Of a DNA stretch of 60,446 bases, positions 15,203-24,539 are shown one piece after another; positions within the stretch are counted from its first letter, which is position 1, and each line of letters begins with the position of its first letter. The position numbers were made by a program, and so were the translations under genes. The notes under the pieces were generated by a model. That model was given only the letters and a program-made list of their open reading frames with translations. It was not told the DNA's origin and did not search any database. This DNA comes from Vreelandella rituensis (GTDB lineage: Bacteria > Pseudomonadota > Gammaproteobacteria > Pseudomonadales > Halomonadaceae): assembly GCF_003336665.1 (NCBI RefSeq), contig NZ_QPIJ01000019.1, positions 1-60,446 on the forward strand, in the 5' to 3' direction.

Positions 15203-16476
15203 AAGGGCACATCCTCGGTTATTAACATTGTTTTTTCCTGATAACGCGCCAACACCTTACTTGCCTGCTTGTGCACTTCAGCCTCGATGTACACATTCTG
15301 AGATTCGAGACTGCTGTCACCACGAATGATCGCCAACGCCTTCTTGCGCTCTTCCTCGCCCATGCCAGCCTCTCGCATGCTGCGCTCAAGATTCTGTGAG
15401 AAACGGTGCCGCAAGGTATGGGGAGAAAGATGCGCAGGTAGCCTGCCCGGGTAGGCCTTGCGGAGCTGCTCAAAAATTTTGTTAAGGCGAGCCAGTGATA
15501 GCGGCTCGCCACCTCCGCTTAGGATCAGATAGTCGTTATCGATTTCGGCTCTATCAAGTAGGATAGGACGCCACTCAGTAATATACTCATCGACAGCCCT
15601 CGCGAAGATCGGACTCATGAAGATCGGGCGAGCGTTGCGCTTTACTTCCGGGCGTGGCCTGCGAGTGTCGTTCGGGTCTGGCGGGCGCACGACTACATTC
15701 ACCTGCGATGCCGAGCTAACCACGACGTCCTCGACACGCAATGACAACAGCTCGCCTCGGCGAAGCCCCGCCTGGAGCATTAAAAGCATTGCAACAAAGT
15801 TGCGGTGCCCCAGTGCATCTTGGCGCTGACGCGACTCTTTGGCTTTCTGGCGACTTTTCTTTTGTGCCGGGGTGGCGCCCTTCTTGAAGGGTGGAATCTT
15901 GGTAAGCTTACCGATTCCCTTGCCATGGATCGGATTCAGGCACTCGATCAAAAACGCTTGCTCCTGATCCGTCAGACTCTTGCTCGCACTCGCCCGAGCA
16001 GTTGGTGCGGCGCTGATATAGCCTTCATTGAACCAACTCGCGATCCGTGCCTGGTTTTCTTTAACCCGTTCGCGCAACCGATGCTCCGACGGCATTCCAA
16101 CCAGACACGTGTTGAAATACCAACGCAGAAAAGCTGCGGTTGTCAGCAGTCTTTGATTGAAGGTGGCTGGTTCGACAACCAGTTTTTTAACTTTTCCACG
16201 CGCTCGGTCGCGCCGGAGCATAAAAAAAAGGCTACCTACAATCTCGGCCTCGGTAAAACCTAGGCCGCTACTAACTCGCTGCCAAAGATCGACTCGCTGC
16301 GCCTGCAGCCACTCAAAGAATGGCATTAGCTCCCGAGCATTGCGGATCAGTGTGTTCGGTTTAAGATGCTGACGAGCCAGAATGAACTCGTTCGCGCTCG
16401 GGATTGGCATATCGTCTTCATCGATCAGCAGCGGCACTTCATGTCCGGCTGGCTGCCGGATAGCCTCGACTCGCAT
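15199..16476 (-). CDS. tyrosine recombinase, first of three (GinA-like)
   Basis: 425 residues, the size of an ordinary integrase, with an N-terminal SAM-like DNA-binding region. Catalytic features are Arg in GLRRGELLSL, HTLRHRF (His-x-x-Arg) and Tyr in SQNVYIEAEV. It is the first gene of a six-gene operon whose members all overlap (ATGA here), reading away from ssb. The start follows AAGAGG closely. Upstream is an AT-rich 240-bp region with repeated AACTATAC, a likely place for its promoter and att/arm sites. Three different recombinases in a row is the signature of RIT, Tn554-like or GInt elements. Confidence 0.78.
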   Translation of the reverse strand: MRVEAIRQPAGHEVPLLIDEDDMPIPSANEFILARQHLKPNTLIRNARELMPFFEWLQAQRVDLWQRVSSGLGFTEAEIVGSLFFMLRRDRARGKVKKLVVEPATFNQRLLTTAAFLRWYFNTCLVGMPSEHRLRERVKENQARIASWFNEGYISAAPTARASASKSLTDQEQAFLIECLNPIHGKGIGKLTKIPPFKKGATPAQKKSRQKAKESRQRQDALGHRNFVAMLLMLQAGLRRGELLSLRVEDVVVSSASQVNVVVRPPDPNDTRRPRPEVKRNARPIFMSPIFARAVDEYITEWRPILLDRAEIDNDYLILSGGGEPLSLARLNKIFEQLRKAYPGRLPAHLSPHTLRHRFSQNLERSMREAGMGEEERKKALAIIRGDSSLESQNVYIEAEVHKQASKVLARYQEKTMLITEDVPF

Positions 16477-16498
16477 CCTCTTGCCCCTTACGCTCTTT

Positions 16499-16618
16499 AA
16501 CTATACATGCAGATATATGCTACACGCTTAAATTACGCATCATTTTTATACTTATATCTTAAAAAAGAAACTATACAAAGCATATTCCAGGTACAAAAAT
16601 GCCGCTCCATAACTATAC
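16499..16618. repeat. three AACTATAC direct repeats in the AT-rich island edge
   Basis: AACTATAC occurs at 16499-16506, 16569-16576 and 16611-16618, the first two followed by A. The whole 16477-16716 stretch is gene-free and very AT-rich between the recombinase operon and the 3' end of ssb. The copies could be recombinase or accessory-protein binding sites, or an operator. I see no clear promoter beyond a TATAGT-like -10 on the minus strand near 16500. Confidence 0.4.
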
Positions 16619-16716
16619 GCCATAGAGCGACCATTAATTTAAACTAAACAATTGTAAATACTAAGAAATATAGCTAAAAATCAAAGTGGCAACGTTACAT
16701 CTGATTTTGGAACAGG

Positions 16717-17316
16717 TCAGAAGGGGATTTCATCATCGAAGTCATCGAAATTGCCCGGATCGGGAGCGCCATAGTTATTGTTCTGCTGCTGACCTTGTTG
16801 CTGACCCTGCTGCTGGCCCTGCTGCGAAGGCGCTGGCTGGGGCTGAGGTGGACGTTGCTGACCACCCTGCTGAGGGTTGGCATAGCCGCTTTGCTGGGGA
16901 GGCTGGTTGCCACCGCCCTGGTAGCCACCCTGTTGAGGCTGCTGTGCGCCCTGGTAGCCGCCCTGCTGGCCACCATCGCCGCGGCCGTCCAGCATCTGCA
17001 TGTCGTTGGCGACGATCTCGGTGCTATAACGGTCCTGGCCGTTTTGATCCTGCCATTTTCGCGTCTGCAAACGACCCTCAATGTAGAGCTTAGAGCCCTT
17101 CTTGAGATATTGCTGCCCGATTTCAGCCAGCTTGTTGAACATTACCACCCGATGCCATTCAGTACGCTCCTGGCGCTGTCCGCTCTGCTTGTCCATCCAG
17201 GTGTCGGTAGTCGCCACGTTGAGATTGGCCACCGCCGTGCCCGAGGGCGTAAAACGCACCTCCGGATCTTGTCCCAGATTACCGATCAAAATGACCTTGT
17301 TGATGCCGCGGGCCAT
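16717..17316 (-). CDS. ssb: single-stranded DNA-binding protein SSB
   Basis: 199 residues. The OB-fold N-terminus ([20 protein letters not shown], then TEWHRVV and YIEGRL) covers 1-112. A Gln/Gly/Pro-rich linker full of QQG repeats follows, and the acidic tip DDEIPF docks recombination and repair partners. It coats ssDNA in replication, recombination and repair. AAGGAG six bases before ATG supports the start. T-rich runs lie upstream, and I found no LexA box. Its 3' end borders the island. Confidence 0.95.
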   Translation of the reverse strand: MARGINKVILIGNLGQDPEVRFTPSGTAVANLNVATTDTWMDKQSGQRQERTEWHRVVMFNKLAEIGQQYLKKGSKLYIEGRLQTRKWQDQNGQDRYSTEIVANDMQMLDGRGDGGQQGGYQGAQQPQQGGYQGGGNQPPQQSGYANPQQGGQQRPPQPQPAPSQQGQQQGQQQGQQQNNNYGAPDPGNFDDFDDEIPF

Positions 17317-17429
17317 GACGAACTCCTTATTAAAAGATGTTTAAAAAACCGATGTTGAAAAAAGCTGTTGTTCAAAAAAAGTAGACTTGAATCTGGGTGG
17401 GGCTACCGTCCACGGCAACACTCACTACC

Positions 17430-18821
17430 TCATTTTTCCTTGCTGGAAGGACTGGCCATCAGACGTGACAGGGCGTCTTGATCCAGCTGTTTGCGATTCA
17501 CTTTCAAATACGCCAGCCGCTCTTCCGGCACCACCATCACATCTTCCACCCCGGCCACATCGGCCAGGCGCAACATCAGGGCGTCCAGTGCAGCATCATG
17601 GGTATCATCGTCCAGCGCAATCACTTCACTGGAAAGTGGTGGCGGCGGCGGCATTTTCCACATGGCCACCAGCCATCCCAGTGAAAGCAGGGCGCTGCCG
17701 ATGAAGACCGCCTCCTGCCCCCCGTAGTGCGCCAGGGCACCACCCAAGGTGCCGCCCAGAAACGCCCCCAAAAACTGGCTGGTGGAGTAAACCCCCATGG
17801 CCGTGCCCTTGGCACCGGCAGGCGCCAGTTTGCTGATCATGGAAGGTAGTGTCGCTTCGAGCAAGTTGAAACCTGTAAAAAATATCAGCAGCCAGGCAAA
17901 CAACCAGAGGCCGCTGGAAGCCGGCGTTCCTAGCCCGAACAGGCTGAGCATGATGGCGGTAATCGCCAGCAAGCACATGGCTTTCATGCGGTAGGTCTTT
18001 TCCGCCACGATCACCAGCGGCACCATGGCAACGAACGCTACGCCCATCACGCCCAGATACGCCAGCCCATGATGCTCAATGGCGACACCCGCCTCGAGCA
18101 GCCGAAACGGCACCACCACAAAGATCGCCATCAGCACCAGGTGCAGGGCAAAGATCGACAAATCCAACCGCCACAGATCCGGGCGACGAATGACACTCTT
18201 GAACTGTTTCCGATCCATGCTGACGTCGCGGTGGCGAACGCGGCGCGGCGCGGCGGGCACCCATTTCCACAGCACCACAAGGCTGCATAGCGCAAGCACC
18301 GCGGTAACCCAAAATACGCCACTCAGCCCTACCCACGCCGCTAACCATGGCCCCAGCACCATCGCCACGGCAAATGATACTCCGATCGAAATCCCGATAG
18401 TCGCCATGGCGGCGGTACGCACCTGCTCGCGGGTTTGATCCGCCAGCAGTGCCATGATGGCCGCGGCTACCGCACCGCTGCCTTGCAGGGCACGCCCGGC
18501 AATTACCCCGGCGATGCTATCCGCCAGGGCCGCTACCACACTGCCCAGCAAGAAGATGAGCAAGCCAATCGCAATCACCTTCTTGCGCCCTAAGCGGTCG
18601 GAAAGCACACCGAACGGAATTTGCAGCACGGCTTGAGTCAGGCCGTAAATCCCCAGTGCCACACCGATCAGTAAAGGCGTCGCTCCGGCCAGATTGTCTG
18701 CATACAACGCCAGCACCGGCAACACCATGAACAAACCCAGCATGCGCGTGGCATACAGACCTGCCAAACCGCTGATCGCGCGGCGTTCAGACCCCAGCAG
18801 CAGTGCGGAAACCTTGCGCAT
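17430..18821 (-). CDS. YajR-like major facilitator superfamily transporter
   Basis: 463 residues with about 12 hydrophobic segments. Motif A is [12 protein letters not shown] between TM2 and TM3. The extra C-terminal ~60 residues ([18 protein letters not shown], then [11 protein letters not shown]) look like the small ferredoxin-like YAM domain that distinguishes E. coli YajR. The substrate is unknown. Gene order ssb - MFS - uvrA is the same as in Pseudomonas. It is divergent from uvrA, and the 174 bp between the two starts hold the uvrA promoter. Confidence 0.8.
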   Translation of the reverse strand: MRKVSALLLGSERRAISGLAGLYATRMLGLFMVLPVLALYADNLAGATPLLIGVALGIYGLTQAVLQIPFGVLSDRLGRKKVIAIGLLIFLLGSVVAALADSIAGVIAGRALQGSGAVAAAIMALLADQTREQVRTAAMATIGISIGVSFAVAMVLGPWLAAWVGLSGVFWVTAVLALCSLVVLWKWVPAAPRRVRHRDVSMDRKQFKSVIRRPDLWRLDLSIFALHLVLMAIFVVVPFRLLEAGVAIEHHGLAYLGVMGVAFVAMVPLVIVAEKTYRMKAMCLLAITAIMLSLFGLGTPASSGLWLFAWLLIFFTGFNLLEATLPSMISKLAPAGAKGTAMGVYSTSQFLGAFLGGTLGGALAHYGGQEAVFIGSALLSLGWLVAMWKMPPPPPLSSEVIALDDDTHDAALDALMLRLADVAGVEDVMVVPEERLAYLKVNRKQLDQDALSRLMASPSSKEK

Positions 18822-18935
18822 ATCACCCTATATTCTGTGGTGGGAGGCTATCCAGCCAATGAGAGAACCCTGCATTCTAGCGGTTTGCTGCTTGACTGGA
18901 AACGGCTTGCGGCAACAGGCGCTGGGAAACCCGCT

Positions 18936-18965
18936 TTGCTGCCGGTGCCCATGCGCCCGTATAAT
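18936..18965 (+). promoter_or_regulatory. sigma-70 promoter of uvrA
   Basis: TTGCTG (18936-18941), an 18-bp spacer and TATAAT (18960-18965) lie 30 bp before the uvrA ATG. No CTGT-N8-ACAG LexA box overlaps it, unlike in E. coli. Confidence 0.55.
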
Positions 18966-18995
18966 CGATCTTTTGCCGTGCGTTTCGAGGTGTCG

Positions 18996-21833
18996 ATGGA
19001 CAGCATTCTGGTCAGGGGTGCCCGCACCCATAACCTCAAGCAGATAGACGTGGAATTGCCCCGCAACCGACTGATCGTGATCACCGGCCTATCGGGTTCC
19101 GGCAAGTCATCACTGGCGTTCGATACGTTGTATGCCGAAGGCCAGCGCCGCTATGTGGAATCGCTCTCCACCTACGCTCGCCAGTTTCTTTCGATGATGG
19201 AAAAGCCCGACGTGGATCATATCGAAGGGCTTTCCCCGGCGATTTCCATCGAGCAGAAATCCACCTCCCACAATCCACGCTCCACCGTGGGTACGATTAC
19301 CGAAATCTACGACTATCTGCGTCTGCTGTTCGCCAGAGCGGGCACACCGCGCTGCCCGGAGCATGGTGAAGACCTTGAGGCGCAGACCGTTTCACAGATG
19401 GTCGATCAAGTGCTCGGCCTGGCCGAAGGCGAGAAGCTGATGCTGCTGGCGCCTGTGGTCAAGGGGCGCAAGGGCGAGCACCTTCAATTGCTCGCCGAGC
19501 TGCGCGCCCAGGGTTTCGTCCGTGTGCTGATCGATGGCCAGATACTCGAACTTGACGATATCGCGCCACTCGACAAGCGCAAGAAGCACGATATCAGCGT
19601 GGTGGTGGATCGCTTCAAGGTACGCGATGACTTGGCCCTGCGCCTGGCGGAATCATTCGAGACCGCGCTCTCTCTGGCAGACGGTACCGCCATGATTCAT
19701 TTCATGGATGGCACGCACCAGGACATGGCTTTTTCCGCACGCTTTGCCTGCCCGGTGTGCGGCTATTCGCTGGCGGAACTTGAGCCACGCATGTTCTCTT
19801 TCAACAACCCGGCGGGTGCCTGCCCCACCTGTGACGGCTTGGGCGTTCAGCAATACTTCGACCCTGACAAGTTCATCACCCATCCCGAGCTGTCCCTCGC
19901 GGAAGGTGTGATCAAGGGCTGGGACCGGCGCAACATCTATTACTTTACCCAGCTGCAAGCGCTTGCCGAGCACTACCGTTTTGCGCTTGAAACGCCCTGG
20001 AAGGATCTCGCCCGTCACGAGCGCGACATTATCCTTCACGGCAGCGGTGACGAGGCGATTCCCTTTAGCTATGTCAGCGATCGCGGCCGCAAGGTGACCC
20101 GCGAACATCCTTTCGAGGGCGTACTCCCCAACATGCAGCGGCGTTACCGGGAAACCGAGTCGAGCATGGTACGTGACGACCTGGCCAAGCATATTGCCGT
20201 GCAGCCCTGTACCACTTGTCATGGCTCACGCCTGCGCAAGGAATCCCGCCATGTCTATATCGACGACCATACCATCGCCGATATCGTGCATTTCCCGATC
20301 GGCGAGGCGTGGGGATATTTCGCCCAGCTCACGCTGCCAGGGCGTAAAGGGGAAATCGCCGAGAAAATCGTCAGCGAAATCCATGCGCGTCTTGAGTTTC
20401 TGGTCAATGTGGGACTGGATTACCTTAACCTGGAGCGTAGCGCCGATACGCTCTCGGGTGGCGAAGCCCAGCGCATCCGTCTCGCCAGCCAGATCGGTGC
20501 CGGCCTGGTGGGGGTCATGTACATCCTCGATGAACCTTCCATCGGCCTGCATCAACGCGACAATGACCGCTTGCTGAAAACCCTGGAACGCCTGCGCGAT
20601 CTAGGCAATACCGTGATCGTGGTCGAGCACGACGAAGAGGCCATTCGTGCCGCTGACCACGTTCTGGATATCGGCCCTGGCGCCGGCGTGCATGGCGGAG
20701 AGATCGTCGCTCAGGGCACACCCCAGGACGTCATGGACAACCCTGCGTCGCTGACCGGCCAATACTTGAGCGGTAAACGTCGGATCGAAATGCCGCCGTA
20801 TCGCATTCCCGGCAACCCGGAAAAACAACTGGTGCTGCATGGCGCCACCGGCAATAACCTTCAGGATGTTACCCTTCATTTGCCGTTGGGATTATTCATC
20901 TGCATCACCGGGGTGTCCGGCTCAGGCAAGTCGACCCTGATCAACGGCACCTTGATGCCGATTGCCGCTCGGGATCTCAATCGCGCCACTACCCTGACCC
21001 CGGCGCCCTATACGCAAATCGAAGGGCTCGATCTGCTGGACAAGGTGATCGACATCGACCAGAGCCCCATCGGGCGTACCCCCCGTTCCAACCCGGCCAC
21101 CTATACCGGCATTTTCACTCCGATTCGTGAGTTGTTTGCCGGCACTCAGGAAGCCCGTTCACGCGGCTATAAACCCGGTCGATTCTCGTTCAACGTCAAG
21201 GGTGGGCGCTGCGAGTCATGCCAGGGCGAAGGCCTGATCAAGGTGGAAATGCACTTTCTGCCCGATATCTACGTGCCTTGCGACGTCTGCAAGGGCAAGC
21301 GCTACAACCGCGAAACCCTGGATATCCATTACAAGGGCAAGAACATTCATAATGTCCTGGAAATGACCGTAGAGGATGCTCTGGAATTCTTCAGCCCGGT
21401 TCCCGCCATCGCCCGACGCCTGCAAACCTTGCTCGACGTGGGGCTTGCCTACATCCGCCTGGGCCAGAGCGCCACTACCCTTTCCGGCGGCGAGGCCCAA
21501 CGCGTCAAGCTGGCACGGGAACTGGCCAAACGCGATACCGGCAAGACTCTGTATATTCTTGACGAACCGACGACCGGGTTACACTTCGAAGACATCCGTC
21601 AACTGCTGACCGTCCTTCATCGCCTGCGTGACCATGGCAATACGATTGTGGTGATAGAACACAATCTTGACGTGATCAAGACTGCCGACTGGCTGATCGA
21701 CCTGGGTCCGGAAGGCGGCTCGGGTGGCGGACGTATCATCGCTGAAGGCACGCCCGAGCACGTGGCAAAACAGTCAGTCTCACATACGGGGCGTTTTCTC
21801 CAACCGTTGCTTGAGCGGCACGCTGAGTCATGA
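18996..21833 (+). CDS. uvrA: excinuclease ABC subunit UvrA
   Basis: 945 residues (E. coli 940). The frame is open to 18837, but ATG 18996 with GAGG five bases upstream gives the canonical [15 protein letters not shown] start. It has two ABC ATPase modules (Walker [11 protein letters not shown] and [10 protein letters not shown]), two ABC signatures ([12 protein letters not shown] and [12 protein letters not shown]), and zinc modules at CPVCGYSL with CPTCDGLG and at CESCQGEG with CDVCKGKR. It recognises bulky lesions and loads UvrB in nucleotide excision repair. It is divergent from the MFS gene. Confidence 0.96.
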   Translation: MDSILVRGARTHNLKQIDVELPRNRLIVITGLSGSGKSSLAFDTLYAEGQRRYVESLSTYARQFLSMMEKPDVDHIEGLSPAISIEQKSTSHNPRSTVGTITEIYDYLRLLFARAGTPRCPEHGEDLEAQTVSQMVDQVLGLAEGEKLMLLAPVVKGRKGEHLQLLAELRAQGFVRVLIDGQILELDDIAPLDKRKKHDISVVVDRFKVRDDLALRLAESFETALSLADGTAMIHFMDGTHQDMAFSARFACPVCGYSLAELEPRMFSFNNPAGACPTCDGLGVQQYFDPDKFITHPELSLAEGVIKGWDRRNIYYFTQLQALAEHYRFALETPWKDLARHERDIILHGSGDEAIPFSYVSDRGRKVTREHPFEGVLPNMQRRYRETESSMVRDDLAKHIAVQPCTTCHGSRLRKESRHVYIDDHTIADIVHFPIGEAWGYFAQLTLPGRKGEIAEKIVSEIHARLEFLVNVGLDYLNLERSADTLSGGEAQRIRLASQIGAGLVGVMYILDEPSIGLHQRDNDRLLKTLERLRDLGNTVIVVEHDEEAIRAADHVLDIGPGAGVHGGEIVAQGTPQDVMDNPASLTGQYLSGKRRIEMPPYRIPGNPEKQLVLHGATGNNLQDVTLHLPLGLFICITGVSGSGKSTLINGTLMPIAARDLNRATTLTPAPYTQIEGLDLLDKVIDIDQSPIGRTPRSNPATYTGIFTPIRELFAGTQEARSRGYKPGRFSFNVKGGRCESCQGEGLIKVEMHFLPDIYVPCDVCKGKRYNRETLDIHYKGKNIHNVLEMTVEDALEFFSPVPAIARRLQTLLDVGLAYIRLGQSATTLSGGEAQRVKLARELAKRDTGKTLYILDEPTTGLHFEDIRQLLTVLHRLRDHGNTIVVIEHNLDVIKTADWLIDLGPEGGSGGGRIIAEGTPEHVAKQSVSHTGRFLQPLLERHAES

Positions 21834-21907
21834 GGATTCTAAAAGGAAGCAAGCAAGCGAAAGTGGGATAAAAATATTGTCAGGGCTTTTACAGGTGGGG
21901 GCTTCTC

Positions 21908-22684
21908 ATGGATTACTCAGATAGCTGTATCGTTCGGCATTTCGATTACTATTGCGCTCTGAGCCCAAAGGACAAAAAAATACTGGCAGCACTCGAAGAA
22001 AACCCCATTAAGATCTCCCGCGGCACGTCGCTTTGGCAAGAAGGCGAGAACGCCGACGAATTCTACACACTGAGCCAAGGATGGGCCTACTCTTACCGCT
22101 ACCTGGAAAACGGCGCTCGACAAATTCTCGAGGTATATCTGCCAGGGGATATTCTCGGGCTGCAGGAATTCGCCTTTACCGATCGCCTGGAAGGGGTAGC
22201 CATGATCGAGGATGGGATAATCTGCCCCTTTCCGCATCAGCGTATGCTGGAGCTGTTCAGTGAATCGCTGACCTTGACTGCGGTGATGTTTGCCATCGCC
22301 AGTCGTCAGCAGGCCTTGCTTTCCGAGCGTCTGGTAAGTGTCTCTCGACGTAGCGCCCGAGAAAGACTGGCGCATTTTCTTCACGAAATATTTCTGCGCC
22401 AGCGGCAGACCGACCCGAAAGGCGGCGCCAAGATGCGCCTGCCGCTGACTCAAGAACAGCTTGGCGATCTTCTCGGCATGACCTCGGTCCACGTCAGCCG
22501 TACGTTTTCCGTCTTGAACGAAGCCAAGCTGGCTTATCGTAACCGCTATCATGTCACCATTCCCGACCTGAAGGCCCTGGCCAAGGAGGGTGGTTTCGAC
22601 GAGCGTTACCTCAATAGCGACCTGACCTGCTTTCTTCGCAAGAATCCACCGACCCCACCCTTAGCCAAGGCATTCGATACCTAG
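21908..22684 (+). CDS. Crp/Fnr-family transcriptional regulator
   Basis: 258 residues. The N-terminal cyclic-nucleotide-binding fold spans ~20-140 (GENADEFYTLSQGWAYSY, then YLPGDILGLQEFA). The C-terminal winged helix has the recognition segment LTQEQLGDLLGMTSVHVSRT. Cysteines occur at 7 and 16 and in IICPF, but not in the CxxC-x5-C pattern of FNR, so a [4Fe-4S] oxygen switch is doubtful. The Glu that reads TTGAT in FNR is Val here, pointing to another target. It stands alone 74 bp after uvrA. Its effector is unknown. Confidence 0.82.
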   Translation: MDYSDSCIVRHFDYYCALSPKDKKILAALEENPIKISRGTSLWQEGENADEFYTLSQGWAYSYRYLENGARQILEVYLPGDILGLQEFAFTDRLEGVAMIEDGIICPFPHQRMLELFSESLTLTAVMFAIASRQQALLSERLVSVSRRSARERLAHFLHEIFLRQRQTDPKGGAKMRLPLTQEQLGDLLGMTSVHVSRTFSVLNEAKLAYRNRYHVTIPDLKALAKEGGFDERYLNSDLTCFLRKNPPTPPLAKAFDT

Positions 22685-22744
22685 CAATCAAACGCAATGC
22701 GAGCAGCGTCAACACCCATTTGCAAAGGCTGCTGGCGAACTAAA

Positions 22745-23704
22745 CTACCAGTTCACCCCAACGCCGACATGATAGAGGGTATCGCGTAAATCTTCGGCGC
22801 TATTCTCGACCCAGTCGGCCTCTATCGCCATATTGAGCGACATCCACTCGGTTAGTGGGTAGCGCACGCCGGTTTCCGCATTGAACTGAAAGCCGGTAGC
22901 GCCAGAGAAAGCACGCCCGGTGCGGCCTGTTGCGTAAAGCTCAAAAAGCTCCTGCCAGAAATGGCGATTGAACTGCCACTGCAATGCCCAAGAGAAAAAG
23001 CGCTCTTCGGGGTGGCTTGCATAGGTAAAGCGGTTGCGGGTGAGCAGCGCCGAGAGCGAAAATGCGCTCTGCTCGGTATCCCAGAACTGATAACCCGGCC
23101 CCAATCCGAGCGCAAAGCGGTGGGAAATATCCTCCTCCCAATCGCGTTTCCAGCTCACCCGCCCCTGCCAAAAGCGTTTTCGGGTAACAAAACGTTCGGG
23201 CGAGTAGGCGAGTTCCCAGTCGTTGTCGCGCCGCTCATTATCGCGGTACTCACGGTGATAGTTTCCCCGCCACCTGTGGCGCCACACCCCCTGGGTCACA
23301 TGTTGGCGCAGGTCGATATCGACTTCGTGCGTATCCACGGCACTGTTTTCGTACTCTACCGCCACATCGACACCGCCGCGGGAGGAGAATGGGCGATCTT
23401 CCGGACGATTCCTTTCACTCGTCTTCGCCAACGCCGGGGGAGTGCTAACCGGCATCTCTGCCCCGCTCCACTCCACCCGCGTGACGTGTTCGGCTTGGAT
23501 GTGGATGACACCGGCAACGTCCGACGCCACCTGCCACTCGCTCACCGTGTGACGCAGCACCGTCCCGGTAATACGGTCGCCATTTTCCAGCCATAGCGTG
23601 TCGGCTGCCAAGGGCAACGGCACCCATAGCCAGCAGAACAGCAAATACAATTTCCCCCCGCAAGCGCGAGGGGAGACCGAACGGCCAGCCGCCACCCTCG
23701 GCAC
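22745..23704 (-). CDS. DUF481 (YdiY-like) outer-membrane protein
   Basis: The frame is open from 23764, overlapping nrdJb. Likelier starts are GTG 23704 or TTG 23650, just before the hydrophobic signal LYLLFCWLWVPLPLAAD. The mature part opens with WLENGDRITGTV, then a ~200-residue region rich in alternating aromatic strands (WRHRWRGNYHREYRDN, then WQFNRHFWQELFE) ending in an aromatic residue (GVGVNW), as in beta-barrels. The family has no established biochemical role; a salt-induced porin-like or stress role has been suggested. The start is the weak point. Confidence 0.7.
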   Translation of the reverse strand: MPRVAAGRSVSPRACGGKLYLLFCWLWVPLPLAADTLWLENGDRITGTVLRHTVSEWQVASDVAGVIHIQAEHVTRVEWSGAEMPVSTPPALAKTSERNRPEDRPFSSRGGVDVAVEYENSAVDTHEVDIDLRQHVTQGVWRHRWRGNYHREYRDNERRDNDWELAYSPERFVTRKRFWQGRVSWKRDWEEDISHRFALGLGPGYQFWDTEQSAFSLSALLTRNRFTYASHPEERFFSWALQWQFNRHFWQELFELYATGRTGRAFSGATGFQFNAETGVRYPLTEWMSLNMAIEADWVENSAEDLRDTLYHVGVGVNW

Positions 23705-23714
23705 TAGCGACCCG

Positions 23715-24485
23715 TTACCCGCACTTCGACCATCCGCAGCCGGCATAGCAGGTGGGGCAGCCATCCATCATGATCAATTCACCACGACATTCGGGGCAGT
23801 GTCCGACGACGGCCGGACCCTCCCCTTTAGGCTTTTTTGCCGAGGTAACCGTCACGGTGGGCTCTGCCTGGGCCGTCTCGCTCGCCTCTTCCGGCGGGTG
23901 CCAGGCATAACCATGCGTCATGCGGTGAGCATAGCGCTCGACCAGGGTCTCCACCGCCACCTGGTTGCCATCGGCATCCAGAAAGCCCCGGCGATAAAGT
24001 ATCTGCTGAATTGACCAGGCAATCGCCGCCACTTCGGAATCGTGGAACATCGGTTTGTTCCATTGATTCATGCCACAGCGCACCAGTCCTTTGTCCCAGG
24101 CTACCTTGCGTAGATCCGCCACCGCCTGGGTAACGTAGCCACCCCGTGCGGCCAATGACAGACTACGCATGGTGGCGGTAATCCATTGGTGTTCGCTTGA
24201 AAGCTGGCCTGAGGGGAAGAAAAACTCCACCGGCCGCTCGATCACCACGCGCTTGCCACCCAGTACGCCTTCCACCGGCATGAACGACACCAAGAGGTAG
24301 ACTTTCTTGCGTCCTTCCGCACCGACATAGGAAATCTTTTCCGAAACGGCTTCCAAGGTGCCTTCGGGGCGCGAAGGAATACGCACCGTCAGGGGATTTT
24401 CTTCCTGAAGCTCCGGCACGGCTGCCGGCTGCTCCTTTTGCTTGATGCGATATCCGACGATCTTGGATTTTATTTCAACGGTCAT
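23715..24485 (-). CDS. nrdJb: class II ribonucleotide reductase small C-terminal subunit NrdJb
   Basis: 256 residues, matching the split class II RNR of Pseudomonas (NrdJb ~230). The C-terminus carries paired cysteines (HCPECRGE, then CPTCYAGCGWSKCG) that combine a zinc-ribbon-like site with the redox-active thiols that re-reduce the active site. The middle region (ITATMRSLSLAARGGYV) continues the NrdJ fold. It lies 54 bp after nrdJa in the same direction, so the two form one operon and both chains are needed for activity. Confidence 0.8.
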   Translation of the reverse strand: MTVEIKSKIVGYRIKQKEQPAAVPELQEENPLTVRIPSRPEGTLEAVSEKISYVGAEGRKKVYLLVSFMPVEGVLGGKRVVIERPVEFFFPSGQLSSEHQWITATMRSLSLAARGGYVTQAVADLRKVAWDKGLVRCGMNQWNKPMFHDSEVAAIAWSIQQILYRRGFLDADGNQVAVETLVERYAHRMTHGYAWHPPEEASETAQAEPTVTVTSAKKPKGEGPAVVGHCPECRGELIMMDGCPTCYAGCGWSKCG

Positions 24486-24539
24486 CAGTCAGTCCCTTCG
24501 GTCAGCAGAATGTGTGCGTTTCGCGCTTGATGGAAAACC

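Noticed and set aside
16477..16716. tRNA gene as the integration target at the island edge
   Set aside because: No cloverleaf-like sequence is present; the neighbour is the 3' end of ssb.
16795..17000. Short CAG/CTG-rich tandem repeats
   Set aside because: They encode the Gln/Gly/Pro-rich linker of SSB and need no further explanation.
17317..18995. LexA boxes for ssb and uvrA, as in E. coli
   Set aside because: No CTGT-N8-ACAG-like sequence occurs in the ssb leader or the uvrA upstream region; only sigma-70 elements are seen.
19653..20222. A 189-codon minus-strand frame inside uvrA
   Set aside because: It is a shadow of uvrA with no ribosome site or recognisable product.
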